DNA of 64,000 bases from Fibrobacterota bacterium (GTDB lineage Bacteria > Fibrobacterota > Fibrobacteria > UBA11236), in the NCBI GenBank assembly GCA_019509785.1, contig JAEKLQ010000024.1, positions 124,001-188,000 on the forward strand, read 5' to 3'. The notes below the pieces were generated by a model. It was given only the letters and a program-made list of their open reading frames with translations. It was not told the origin of the DNA and ran no database searches. Below, piece after piece: positions 17,373 through 26,400 of the stretch; position 1 is the first letter of the stretch; each line of letters starts with the position of its first letter. The position numbers and the translations under genes were made by a program.

Positions 17373-18749
17373 ATGCAAACGAGCAGGTTGGCCAAGCTTG
17401 GAATGGGCGCGGCGGGATCGGTTTTGGCGGGTATGGCGGTCCTATCCTGCCATTCCTTAAGCACCCGGGGAGCGCCGATCAACCCGGCCGTCCGGGAAAC
17501 GCAAAGCGACTACGATCAATCCCTGAAGCCCCATGCCGATGAATTTTGGGAAACGGGTCGCGGGATTTTCCGGAACGAGACTTTCGGGAGCGAGGATTTC
17601 TGGGGCGGGAAGCTCCGCCTGCATGAGATTTTCAACGGGGAGAAGCATGGCGGCCAAGGCCCCGGGGTCACGCCCAGGCAAGCCTTGGCGCTGGGCCTTA
17701 AGGTGGACATCGGGCGGCTGCCCAGTATCCTTTTGTCCGCCCTGCAGGGCGGCCGGGTCAGCCTCGATGAGGGGAAAACGACGCTGGAACTGCTCAAATC
17801 CAATTCCGTAGTCGGGGTGAAAGCCTTCTTCGACGACCCCAAGGACGACATGCGCATGACCTCCCTCGGCATCACCTGCGCCCTCTGCCATTCGACCGTG
17901 GACGATCGTTTCCAGGCCGGCATCGGGGCGCGCCTGGACGGGTGGCCGAACCGGGATCTGAACGTGGGGGCCATCGTCGCGCTGGCGCCCAATCCGAAGC
18001 CGTTCCAGGATGCGCTGGGGATCGACAATGCCACCCTGGTCAAGGCCCTTAAGGCGTGGGGCCCGGGCCGATACGATGCCGAATTGATCCACGACGGCAA
18101 GGCGTTCCGGCCCGACGGCAAGACCGCGGCCACCCTCCTGCCCGCCGCTTTCGGTTTGGCAGGCATCAGCGTGCATACCTATACGGGATGGGGTTCGGTG
18201 ACCCATTGGAACGCCTATGTCGCGGTGACCCAAATGCATGGCAAGGGAACCTTCTATGATCCGCGCCTGAACGATAAGGATCGTTTCCCCATCGCCGCGC
18301 GCACCGGCGATTGGAACCATCGCGATAGCGTCGATCTCGTCGCGCCCAAGCTGGCGGCGCTGAACTACTACCAACTCTCGCTGCCCCCGCCGAAGCCGGC
18401 GCGGGATACCTATGATCCGGAAGCGGCCAAGAGGGGAGCCGGGCTTTTCAACGGGAAGGCGGCCTGCGCCCGTTGCCATGTTCCTCCGCTTTACGCCGAG
18501 CCGGGCTGGCCCATGCACACGGCGCAAGAGATCGGCATCGACGACTTCCAGGCTTCGCGTTCGCCGGAAAAACGCTACTACCGGACCACGCCCTTAGGGG
18601 GGCTGTTCACCCGCCAGAAAGGCGGCTATTACCACGATGGGCGCTTCGCGACGCTTGACGACGTGGTGACCCATTATTCCGGGGTGTTGGGGCTGCAGCT
18701 TTCGGAAGGCGATCGGAAGGATCTGATCGAATTCCTGAAATCACTGTAA
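17373..18749 (+). CDS. Diheme cytochrome c-like lipoprotein
   Basis: The 458-residue product has an N-terminal export signal ending VLSCHS, so Cys 26 may be lipidated. Two heme c attachment sites are present: CALCH near residue 169 and CARCH near residue 365. The second sits in a typical mono-heme cytochrome c domain (GAGLFNGKAACARCHVPP, then GLFTRQKGGYYHDGRFATL with a possible Met or His distal ligand and VVTHYSGVL). It resembles diheme proteins of the cytochrome c peroxidase/MauG neighbourhood and di-heme oxidoreductases in spacing, but I cannot name a subfamily. It would act at the periplasmic face or outer membrane in electron transfer. It stands alone, with a small hairpin after its stop. 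Confidence 0.85.
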   Translation: MQTSRLAKLGMGAAGSVLAGMAVLSCHSLSTRGAPINPAVRETQSDYDQSLKPHADEFWETGRGIFRNETFGSEDFWGGKLRLHEIFNGEKHGGQGPGVTPRQALALGLKVDIGRLPSILLSALQGGRVSLDEGKTTLELLKSNSVVGVKAFFDDPKDDMRMTSLGITCALCHSTVDDRFQAGIGARLDGWPNRDLNVGAIVALAPNPKPFQDALGIDNATLVKALKAWGPGRYDAELIHDGKAFRPDGKTAATLLPAAFGLAGISVHTYTGWGSVTHWNAYVAVTQMHGKGTFYDPRLNDKDRFPIAARTGDWNHRDSVDLVAPKLAALNYYQLSLPPPKPARDTYDPEAAKRGAGLFNGKAACARCHVPPLYAEPGWPMHTAQEIGIDDFQASRSPEKRYYRTTPLGGLFTRQKGGYYHDGRFATLDDVVTHYSGVLGLQLSEGDRKDLIEFLKSL

Positions 18750-18755
18750 GAAAGC

Positions 18756-18772
18756 GAAGGCTCCTCGCCTTC
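18756..18772 (+). terminator. Weak hairpin after the diheme lipoprotein gene
   Basis: A 6-bp stem GAAGGC/GCCTTC with a 5-nt loop lies 6 bp past the stop. The T-rich tail is poor (CTCCC), so it may be only a partial terminator. Confidence 0.35.
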
Positions 18773-18880
18773 CTCCCAAATCCTGCAACTTCGATCCGTG
18801 CCTTCGCCCGCATCTCTTACATCCTATAGTAAGATGGGCCGTCCGGCTCTGGACTTCGGTGGAACACCAACTTTCTTGTC

Positions 18881-20125
18881 TTAATGATGGAAGGGGAAGC
18901 GATAGGCGGGCGTCCCGGTCCAGCGCTGGTTTCGGCCCAAGGCGTTGAAGAAAAGCATTGCCCCGGAATTTTTACCGGAAAGCGATCCCGGCGGTTGCCT
19001 CGGTGCGATGGAAATGGGGTTGAGCAAGGACGCCGACAATTGACCGGTCCCCATTGTCGCCTTGCCGCCGGTCGCCTCCCAGAAATTGGATTCGCCCGTG
19101 CCATCGTCCCCGGGCCGGCAAAAGCGTTCCGCGTCGCGATCGATGGCGGACCAAGCCGAGTCGGACAAAGGTTTATCGGAAAGCACCACGATCAGGAGCC
19201 GGAAATCCTTTTGCGCCGCGGCGTAGCCCGGCGAGCGAGGTCCAAGTTCGGATACGATGCGGGTCGAATCGTAGCGGACGCGGGTATCCGCTTCCCAGGT
19301 AAAGGTGGAATCGTTATAGGCGGTGATGTCCCGGAATACGTCGAAGGGGGTAACCTGGCTCGCCGGCAGAAAGCCCGCAAGGTACAGTTCCATCTGCGAG
19401 TAGGGCTTGGAATTGCCCCCGTTGGCGAATGGCCCGAACGCATCGGCCTGATACCGTTTGGGATTCCCTCCCACGTTCTCCTTCAGGGTGCTCTGCTTGA
19501 AACCGCCCAGTTGACCGGGCGTGCTCCCGCCCGTGAAGCCCCAGTGGGGGCGATAATCCGGATAGATCGTACCGCCGCCGTTCCCGTCCGGCTCATAGGC
19601 CCCGGCCTGGATCCCGTAGTTCCCCCAGGTATGCATCAGCTCATGCAGGGACGGCCCGTAGGCCAAATCCTCGAGTTCGGCCAAGGCCATCACCGACTTC
19701 AAGCGCCCCGCAGAGCCGTAATCCCGCGTCCGATCGAATGCGCCGATGCCCAGGCCGACGGTTGCGTTCGCGATGGGAATGAGCTTTCCGTAGTAAGGGA
19801 ATCCTGCCGGGATGACCGGTTCGTCCAGGATCAGGAAAATGAAATCGAAATCGTCCCGGAAGGTCCGATACAGTTCCTGCACCAGGGCGGGGCATTTCGC
19901 CCCATCGCTGAACCCGTCGTTGGCCTTCCAATCGGCGTACTCCGCCGGGCCCATCGTAAGCGATGCCACGCGTTGGTTGGGATGGATGGAAATGGGATGG
20001 GATTGGGCCCCGGCCGCTTCCGGGAAAATGAGAGCGGCGATGGCCCCGGCAAAAGCGGCCGCGATAGCCGCATCGGCGAACCTCGACCTCGGTAACACTG
20101 GCGCTACCCTTCCGGACCGTCGCAT
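18881..20125 (-). CDS. Exported HExxH metalloprotease-like protein
   Basis: The product is 414 residues from ATG 20125; an in-frame GTG at 20155 would add 10. The N-terminus has a hydrophobic signal (AAIAAAFAGAIAALIF) with likely cleavage after AAGAQ. A zinc-protease motif HELMHTWG occurs near residue 160, following LAELEDLAYGPSL. After it comes a Gly/Tyr-rich region (HWGFTGGSTPGQLGG) and LYLAGFLPASQV. No transmembrane anchor or sorting domain is obvious, although the C-terminus is Gly/Asn rich. The arrangement resembles extracellular zinc metalloproteases of unknown family; the glutamate and both histidines are intact. It is transcribed away from the biuret-hydrolase-like gene, leaving about 215 bp between their starts for two promoters. 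Confidence 0.75.
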   Translation of the reverse strand: MRRSGRVAPVLPRSRFADAAIAAAFAGAIAALIFPEAAGAQSHPISIHPNQRVASLTMGPAEYADWKANDGFSDGAKCPALVQELYRTFRDDFDFIFLILDEPVIPAGFPYYGKLIPIANATVGLGIGAFDRTRDYGSAGRLKSVMALAELEDLAYGPSLHELMHTWGNYGIQAGAYEPDGNGGGTIYPDYRPHWGFTGGSTPGQLGGFKQSTLKENVGGNPKRYQADAFGPFANGGNSKPYSQMELYLAGFLPASQVTPFDVFRDITAYNDSTFTWEADTRVRYDSTRIVSELGPRSPGYAAAQKDFRLLIVVLSDKPLSDSAWSAIDRDAERFCRPGDDGTGESNFWEATGGKATMGTGQLSASLLNPISIAPRQPPGSLSGKNSGAMLFFNALGRNQRWTGTPAYRFPFHH

Positions 20126-20340
20126 CCCATGTTGGTGGGAAAGGGCATCCCCCACGTTCTACCCGGTTACCAGATCCTGCCACTTCCGTCCGCTCGCTTC
20201 CGGACAAAGGACGGAATTGGAAAGCAATTGTCCACGCCTTCGCGTGACACCCTTCACAAACGGCCCATTACGGCGGTTCGGAAGCCTGGCCTGACTTTTG
20301 ATCGGATCCATCCCGTAAGGCTGCAACCGCGAGAGGTCCA

Positions 20341-21036
20341 ATGCCAACGATCACCATCCCCGCCGAGCCCGAAGCGATCACCATCGACCCCGCGCGCACC
20401 GCCTTGGTCATCATCGACATGCAGAGGGATTTCCTCGAGCCTGGGGGATTCGGCGAAACTCTCGGCAACGACGTCTCCCGGCTCCAGCGCGCCGTGGGGC
20501 CCATCCGCGATCTTCTCGAAAGAGCGAGGGACAAACGGTTGCTGATCATCCACACCCGCGAAGGCCATCTTCCCGATCTGAGCGACGCCCCCAAGGCGAA
20601 AATCGAACGCGGCGCCCCCAGCTTGCGCATCGGATCGCCCGGGCCCATGGGCCGCATCCTGATCCGCGGGGAAAAGGGGCACGCCATCATCGAGGAATTG
20701 AGGCCGCTGCCCGGGGAATACATCATCGATAAGCCGGGCAAAGGGGCGTTCTATTCGACCGGCCTCGGCACCTTGCTTACGGCCGAGCGGATCGAAAACC
20801 TTATCGTCTGCGGGGTGACGACGGAAGTGTGCGTGCATACGACGGTGCGCGAAGCGAACGATCGCGGCTACAAGTGCATCGTGCCCGGCGATTGCTGCGC
20901 CTCGTACTTCCCGGAATTCCACGACGCGGGATTGAAGATGATCAAGGCCCAAGGGGGCATTTTCGGCTGGGTCACGGACTCGTCCAAGGTATTGGCCGCC
21001 TTAGGCCAGCCCCGACAAGAACGCGTCGCAGCCTGA
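20341..21036 (+). CDS. Cysteine hydrolase of the isochorismatase family, biuret-hydrolase-like
   Basis: The 231-residue product has the Asp-Lys-Cys triad of the isochorismatase-like hydrolases: Asp in VIIDMQRDF, Lys in IIDKPGKGAF and Cys in GVTTEVCVHTT. Between these lie blocks I recognise from biuret amidohydrolase (BiuH): LIIHTREGHLPDL, SPGPMGRILIRGE, TTVREANDRGYKC and IKAQGGIFGWVTDS. BiuH hydrolyses biuret to allophanate and ammonia in s-triazine degradation. The related ureidoacrylate hydrolases are the main alternative. It is cytoplasmic. A GAGAGG site precedes the ATG. The permease gene 129 bp downstream on the same strand probably imports the substrate; no allophanate hydrolase gene is in the window. 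Confidence 0.88.
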   Translation: MPTITIPAEPEAITIDPARTALVIIDMQRDFLEPGGFGETLGNDVSRLQRAVGPIRDLLERARDKRLLIIHTREGHLPDLSDAPKAKIERGAPSLRIGSPGPMGRILIRGEKGHAIIEELRPLPGEYIIDKPGKGAFYSTGLGTLLTAERIENLIVCGVTTEVCVHTTVREANDRGYKCIVPGDCCASYFPEFHDAGLKMIKAQGGIFGWVTDSSKVLAALGQPRQERVAA

Positions 21037-21165
21037 TCGCGGAGCGCACTAAGACGGCTGCCGCGGAGAGCGCCTAAAGCAGGACGCCGCGCGAAGCGCC
21101 TGGAGATGGCCCCGATAACCCGTTGCCGCATTTTTCCTTTCCATCAACGACCCGGAGGACCCCAC

Positions 21166-22809
21166 ATGACCAGCGCAGCTTCCTCATCCTATTTCAAGCC
21201 CAGGCTCTGGGTACCCGGCGATTGGAACGCCCTGTTCGGTTTCGGGACCAATATCCTTGTCAACCTGCTCACCTTGAGCGGCCTGCTCATCTACGTGCTG
21301 CAAATGCCGAAGGAACTGGTCTTCGGGCGCATCCTTCCCGCCGCCGGCATGATGATGTGCCTGAGTACGGTGTACTATGCCTGGCTCGCCTACCGCTTGG
21401 CGAAAAGAACCGGCCGCTCGGACGTATGCGCGCTTCCCTCGGGGATCAGCGTACCCCACATGTTCATCGTCACCTTGGTGATCATGCTGCCCGTCAAGCT
21501 CGCGACGGGCGATCCCGTGAAAGGCTGGCAGGCCGGGCTGGTATGGGTATTCGTGCAAAGCTTCATCCTCATGGGCGGCGGTTACCTGGCGCCCCTGGTC
21601 CGCAAGATCACCCCCAAGGCGGCGCTGCTGGGGGCCCTCGCCGGCGTCGCCATCACCTTCATCTCCATGAAACCGGCGCTGGAAATGTTCATGACCCCCA
21701 TGGTCGGCGTGGTCAGCTTCGCCATCATCCTAGTCAGCTGGTTCGGCGGAGTGAAATACGGCGGCATCCCCGCGGGGCTGGTCGCCATCGCGGCGGGGAC
21801 CCTGGTGGCCTGGAGCTCCAACCTGTTCGGCCTGCACTTCGGGGGCATGAATGCGGAAGCCCTCAAGGCTTCCTTCGGCACCTTCGGCTTCGCGATCCCC
21901 CATCCCCAACTCGGCCTCATCCTGGGCGGCCTGCACTGGTCCTTCCTCAAGACCATCCTGGTCACCGCCATCCCCTTCGGCATCTATGATCTGGTCGAGG
22001 CCATGGACAACGTGGTCAGCGCGTCCGCGGCCGGGGACGAGTATCCCACCACCCGCGTGCTCACCGCCGACGGGGTCATCAGCCTGATCGGCTGCCTGAT
22101 GGGCAACCCTTACATCAACGCGGTCTATATCGGGCATCCGGGCTGGAAGGCCATGGGCGGCCGCATCGGCTATTCCGCCGCCACCGGCGTCATGGTCATC
22201 GCCCTTTCGTGGTTCGGGATCATCTCGCTCATGACGGCGGTCGTTCCCGTGGTCGCCATCTCCCCCATCCTGCTCTACATCGGCATGCTGATCGGATCGC
22301 AAGCGTTCCAGGAAAGCCCGCATCGGCACGCCCCGGCCATCATCGTCGCCATCGTGCCTTCGCTGGCGGCCTGGGCCAAATTGCAGATCGACAATTCCCT
22401 CGGCGCCGTTTCGGGAATCCATCAAATCACCGCGGAAATGATCGCTTCCATGAAGCAGGTGGGGATCATGTACCAGGGCCTTTCCATCCTGGGCGGGGGC
22501 TCCATCCTCTCCGGCATCGTGCTGGGCGCGGCGACCATCTACATCATCGATCGCAAGTTCATGCAAGCGGCCGGATTCGCGGCTGCGGGATCGGTGCTGA
22601 CTTTCTTCGGGCTGATGCACGGGGAAGAGGTCGGCGTCTTCGAGAACCCGTGGGTGGTGTGCGCCTACCTGGTGGTAGCCGCGGTGCTGTTCGCTTGCGG
22701 CCGCTTCTCCAAGGATCCCGTGACCAGGGCGGAAACGGCGGAGGCGCCTGTGCCGGAGCAGATGAAGGAAGACGTTCGGCTGGCGCCCGTCGCGGGAGCG
22801 GTGGCCTAG
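21166..22809 (+). CDS. NCS2-type (xanthine/uracil-like) membrane permease
   Basis: The product is 547 residues from ATG 21166, with GGAGG 7-8 nt upstream. It has about 12 hydrophobic segments. Motifs resemble the nucleobase/ascorbate transporter fold: VCALPSGISVPHMF in the first repeat, and FGIYDLVEAMDNVVSASAAGDEYPTTRVL plus GCLMGNPYINAVYIGHPGWKAMGGRIGYS in the second. The latter block matches the AzgA/GhxP side of the fold, where a similar EA.DNV..A stretch lines the substrate site. The C-terminal tail is hydrophilic. It follows the biuret-hydrolase-like gene and ends at a hairpin, so the pair looks like an uptake-plus-hydrolysis unit for a ureide-like compound. Substrate is inferred from context only. 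Confidence 0.85.
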   Translation: MTSAASSSYFKPRLWVPGDWNALFGFGTNILVNLLTLSGLLIYVLQMPKELVFGRILPAAGMMMCLSTVYYAWLAYRLAKRTGRSDVCALPSGISVPHMFIVTLVIMLPVKLATGDPVKGWQAGLVWVFVQSFILMGGGYLAPLVRKITPKAALLGALAGVAITFISMKPALEMFMTPMVGVVSFAIILVSWFGGVKYGGIPAGLVAIAAGTLVAWSSNLFGLHFGGMNAEALKASFGTFGFAIPHPQLGLILGGLHWSFLKTILVTAIPFGIYDLVEAMDNVVSASAAGDEYPTTRVLTADGVISLIGCLMGNPYINAVYIGHPGWKAMGGRIGYSAATGVMVIALSWFGIISLMTAVVPVVAISPILLYIGMLIGSQAFQESPHRHAPAIIVAIVPSLAAWAKLQIDNSLGAVSGIHQITAEMIASMKQVGIMYQGLSILGGGSILSGIVLGAATIYIIDRKFMQAAGFAAAGSVLTFFGLMHGEEVGVFENPWVVCAYLVVAAVLFACGRFSKDPVTRAETAEAPVPEQMKEDVRLAPVAGAVA

Positions 22810-22811
22810 GG

Positions 22812-22828
22812 AGCGGAAGGGTTCCGCT
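22812..22828 (+). terminator. Terminator between the permease and the toxin gene
   Basis: A 7-bp stem AGCGGAA/TTCCGCT with a GGG loop starts 3 bp past the permease stop and is followed by AATCTATTCTTCC. It lies between convergent genes and may serve both. Confidence 0.6.
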
Positions 22829-22831
22829 AAT

Positions 22832-23128
22832 CTATTCTTCCAAATCCTTGAGAGGAAGGATTTGCTTGAAGTGACGGACCGTCAGGATGAAGGCCGTTTC
22901 CTCTCTAACTTTGTAAACGATTCGGTAATTGCCGAACACGATTTCCCTTATGCTTACCGAATCCAATTCAGGTAGCACGCGCCCTGCTTTCGGAAAGTCC
23001 TTTATACCTTCGATTTTCCTCATTAGTCTATCGGCCCATTTGGCCGCATTCGCCGCACTGTCCTTTTCGATGTAGGCGTAGATTTCTTCCAACCGCCTAT
23101 ACGCGACATGGGTCCATTGAACCTTCAT
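22832..23128 (-). CDS. ParE/RelE-superfamily toxin
   Basis: The 98-residue basic product matches the ParE/RelE toxin fold: N-terminal helix pair (WTHVAYRRLEEIYAYIEKDS, AAKWADRLMRKIEGI), then FPKAGRVLPELDS, REIVFGNYRIVYKV and FILTVRHFKQILPL. The YRIVYKV strand and the Arg/His near the end are typical of ParE-like members. Its start codon overlaps the stop of the antitoxin (ATGA, 23125-23128), the usual translational coupling with antitoxin first. RelE members cleave mRNA on the ribosome and ParE members poison gyrase; the sequence alone does not settle which. The pair is more AT-rich than the flanking genes, which suggests acquisition by transfer. Confidence 0.92.
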   Translation of the reverse strand: MKVQWTHVAYRRLEEIYAYIEKDSAANAAKWADRLMRKIEGIKDFPKAGRVLPELDSVSIREIVFGNYRIVYKVREETAFILTVRHFKQILPLKDLEE

Positions 23129-23406
23129 TTTTTGGTTCTTTTCCCGAGCATCTCCCTTATTTTCTCGTTGGAATATATCCGCTTGTTCTTGATGTCTTCT
23201 TCGGCTTCCGCCAAATCAGAGAGCAGTTCGATTTTATCCAGCAGAGCTTCGTACTCTTTGACGTCAAGAAGGACTGCCGAACTCTTCCCATGTTGCGTGA
23301 TGACCAGAGGGCGTTTTGTCTTATTGACCTGATCAATCAAGTTGGTTGCATTCGCCCGAAACTCGCTGATGGGCTTTATATCCTTATCTAGCTCAATTCG
23401 CTCCAT
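23125..23406 (-). CDS. Phd/YefM-family antitoxin
   Basis: The product is 93 residues from ATG 23406, chosen over the in-frame ATG at 23427 because AAGGGG lies 5 nt upstream and the predicted transcription start falls between the two. It has the Phd/YefM core: ISEFRANATNLIDQVNKTKR, PLVITQHGKSSAVLLDVKEYEALL, followed by an acidic toxin-binding tail (LLSDLAEAEEDIKNKRIYS). Antitoxins of this family bind their own promoter and, together with the toxin, repress it. The toxin gene overlaps by 4 bp downstream. It is preceded by a promoter with three GTAC-centred repeats that probably form the operator. Confidence 0.93.
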   Translation of the reverse strand: MERIELDKDIKPISEFRANATNLIDQVNKTKRPLVITQHGKSSAVLLDVKEYEALLDKIELLSDLAEAEEDIKNKRIYSNEKIREMLGKRTKK

Positions 23407-23418
23407 TTTAACCCCTTG

Positions 23419-23450
23419 TTGTACCATATATTGTACGTTTTACGGTACAA
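23419..23450 (-). promoter_or_regulatory. Operator of the toxin-antitoxin module
   Basis: Three GTAC-centred copies occur at 23419-23425, 23431-23437 and 23444-23450. The outer two form an inverted repeat TTGTACC/GGTACAA. They cover the spacer and -10 box of the module's promoter, the position expected for autorepression by a Phd/YefM antitoxin complex. Confidence 0.65.
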
Positions 23451-23458
23451 GGCGTCAA
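23430..23458 (-). promoter_or_regulatory. Promoter of the toxin-antitoxin module
   Basis: On the minus strand, TTGACG (23458-23453) is followed after 17 nt by TACAAT (23435-23430). Transcription would start near 23423, giving a short leader that still contains the AAGGGG ribosome site. Confidence 0.65.
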
Positions 23459-23470
23459 TGGGTCTTTTAG

Positions 23471-26400
23471 CTACTTCACGGCCCAGATGCTGAAGGTTTC
23501 GTCGCTGGGGTTGCCGTTGGGATCCACGCAACGCACCTCGGTGGCGAGATTGGCGGTTCCGCTCCAACCGTTCACCGAGCAGAGGCTGGACGAATTGAAG
23601 GGGGAAACCTGTACGTTACCCGCGCGGGAAGGGAAGACCCCGCCCAAGCCGTTGAAGGTCAGGTTCCAGATACCGGTGGAAGGATGGGTCACGGACACGG
23701 TGCCTGCGGAGTTGGTGGCGTTCGCCGTGCTGCCGTCAGGGAAGACGAGGGCATAGCCCAGGCCCATATTGCCGTTCGCGGGCATGGGGCCGGTGATGGA
23801 GACCGTGAAGCTGGCGTAGGCGGTGCCGGTGGCGAATCCCGGCGGAAAGCATTCGACCAGCGCATCGTAATCGCCCCCAACGCTCATTCCGCTGGAGCCT
23901 ACCGCGCAATGATCGGTTGTTGTGCCTAGACCGGTCACCAGGATTCCGTCCGCAGAGCCGATGGCGGTCGACAATTTCCCGAAGGTGATGTTGTAGAGTC
24001 CGTGGGTGGTGGGATAGTTGTCGGCTTGGCGGGCCGAGGCGGTCCCGCCGGCGGAGTTGTACCAGACCGTCGGCGAAAAGGTGGGGGAGGAGGCGATGCG
24101 CATTTCCGCGTAACCGAAGGGCGCCTGCCGGGGCGGATACAGGGCGAAGGAGAACTTCGAATCCGTGTTGACGCCCGCGGAATTGAAGCAGATCACCTGC
24201 GTCGTAAGGCCGGCGGCGGTGGTGGTCATGCCCGTGGTTTTGCAATACCCGCCCCTGATACCGAGGGGCGTCACATTCGCCGCGCCCCTGGCGATGGTGC
24301 CGTCGTCCATGCCGTTGAGTACCACAGTGTAGAGGCCGACGCCGGCATGGGTGACGGTTACCGCACCTCCCGAGCTGGCGAAGGACGACGAAACATGGAC
24401 GACCGCCGAATCGTCCATTACGAAATAGGCCAGGCGCAGCGGCGGCGGCTTGCGGTTCACGGTCACGTTATAGGTCTTGTTCACCGTGCCGTCTTGCGAG
24501 GTCACCGTGACCGAAAAGGCATTGTCGCCCTCGATCAGCGGGGAGGCCGGCGAGCTCTGGCCCGAGATCACCACGTGGTTTCCGGGATTCACGACCACGG
24601 TGGAACCCGTGGCCGCGACGGTGGGGGTGAGCGAGAAATTGGCCAAGCCGTTGGCCACGGTATCGGCGTAATTAATCTGGGCGGAGGAGAAAGCCGGGCT
24701 CAGGCTGCCGCTGCTGGGAACCAGAGAGGACAAATCCGCGTTCGCAGGCGCGCGCGTGATGGTGACCGTATAGGTCTTTTTCACCGAGGTATCCTGCGCC
24801 GCCACGTTAATGGTGACGGCGTTGGTCCCGACGATGAGGCTGAGGGTTCCCGAGGCGGTTCCGGAAGCCACCGCGGTGCCGTTCACCTTGATGCTGGAGC
24901 CGGCCGCCGACGCGGTCGGGGTGGCGGTAACGCTGAGGACCGAATTCGCGACCGTTGCCGTATAGGCGATGGTGGCGGATGCGAATGCGGGGCTCAAGGT
25001 GGCCCCGGAAACGACCAGAGCCGACAAGGTCGCGTCCACGTTGGCGGCCCGGGTTACCGTTATCGTGTAGGTCTTGGTAGTGGTTCCATCCTGGGCGGTA
25101 ACTACGACGCTGATGGCGTTGGCCCCGACGATCAGGTTGACCGCCCCCGAGGCGGTGGCGGAGGCCACGGCCGTCCCGTTCACCTTGACGGTGGATCCCG
25201 TTCCCGCCACGGTGGGAGTGACCGTGAGGCTGGCGGTAGCGTTGGATACGGTGGCCGTATACGCGATGGTGGCAGGCGCGAATACGGGGCTCAAGGTTCC
25301 CGCGGAAAGGGCGAGAGCGGAAAGGTCCGCATCGGCGCCGGCCGCGCGGGTGACGGTGACGGTGTAGGATTTGGTCGTCACCCCGTCGGCGGCGGTCACG
25401 GCGACGGTGATGATGGTCGAGCCCACGGTCAGGGTGATCGCGCCGGAGGCCGAACCGGATGCCACCGCCACGCCGTTCACTTTGATCGCGGACCCCGCCG
25501 CGGCCGCGGCGGCGGTCACTGAAAGGCTGGAGACGGCGTTGGCCACCGAAGCGGTATAGGCGGCGGTCGCGGGCGCGAACACGGGGCTCAGGGTCCCCGC
25601 CGACAGCGCCAGGATCGCGAGATCGGCATTCGGGGCGCTCCCGCGGGTGACGCCGATGGTGTAGGTCTTGGTGGTGATCCCGTCCGGCGCGGTCACCAGG
25701 ACGGTGATGGCCGTGCTTCCGATATCGAGGGTGATGGCCCCCGAGGCGGCGCCCGAGGCGACCGCGGCGCCGTTCACCTTGACGAGAGAGCCGGCCGTCG
25801 CGACGGTGGGGGTGACCGTAAGCGATGACACGGAGTTGGCCACCGAAACCGTATAAGCCGCGGTTCCGGCCGCGAAGGCGGGCGACAGGGCGCCGGAGGA
25901 GATCGCGAGAGCGGATAGATCGGCGTTGCCCGAGGGCGTTACGGTGACGTTCACCGTGGCGGTGGTGGTTAAACTGTCATCGTCCATGACCCGGAAGACG
26001 CAAGGCAAGAGGCCCGCGGTGGCGGGGACCTGGAAGGAAGTATCGCCCTTGGATGCGACCGTAAACGGGCCGCTCCCGATCTTCCACTCCATCCGGATCA
26101 CCTTCCCCATCCCGTCCGAAGCCTTGCCATGCAGGTTCACGGTCCCGCCCACGGGAAGGCTGGTGTCCTTGCCGGCATCCGCCTTGGGGGGATCCAGGAC
26201 CACGATCACCCGGGCCTGCGCCGAAGCGGACTTGCCCGCTTGATCCTGCACCTGCAGCGACACCGTATAGGTGCCGGTATCCGGATAGCGATGCCCGCCG
26301 TGAAGGGCCGCGCTGCGGCCGCTCAAATCGCCTTGCGAAACCGATTTGCCGTCGCCCAGGGGGTCGAAGCTATACGATTTCAGATCGGCATCCGTCGCCT

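Noticed and set aside
24002-25522. A 506-codon plus-strand open frame within the giant lipoprotein gene
   Set aside because: It is Gly/Arg/His-rich shadow sequence opposite the tandem cadherin-like repeats. Its repetitiveness comes from the real gene on the minus strand.
24700-25950. Regularly repeated DNA suggestive of a CRISPR array
   Set aside because: The repeat period is about 270-300 bp and follows protein domain repeats with in-frame variation. There are no short constant repeats with unique spacers and no cas genes.
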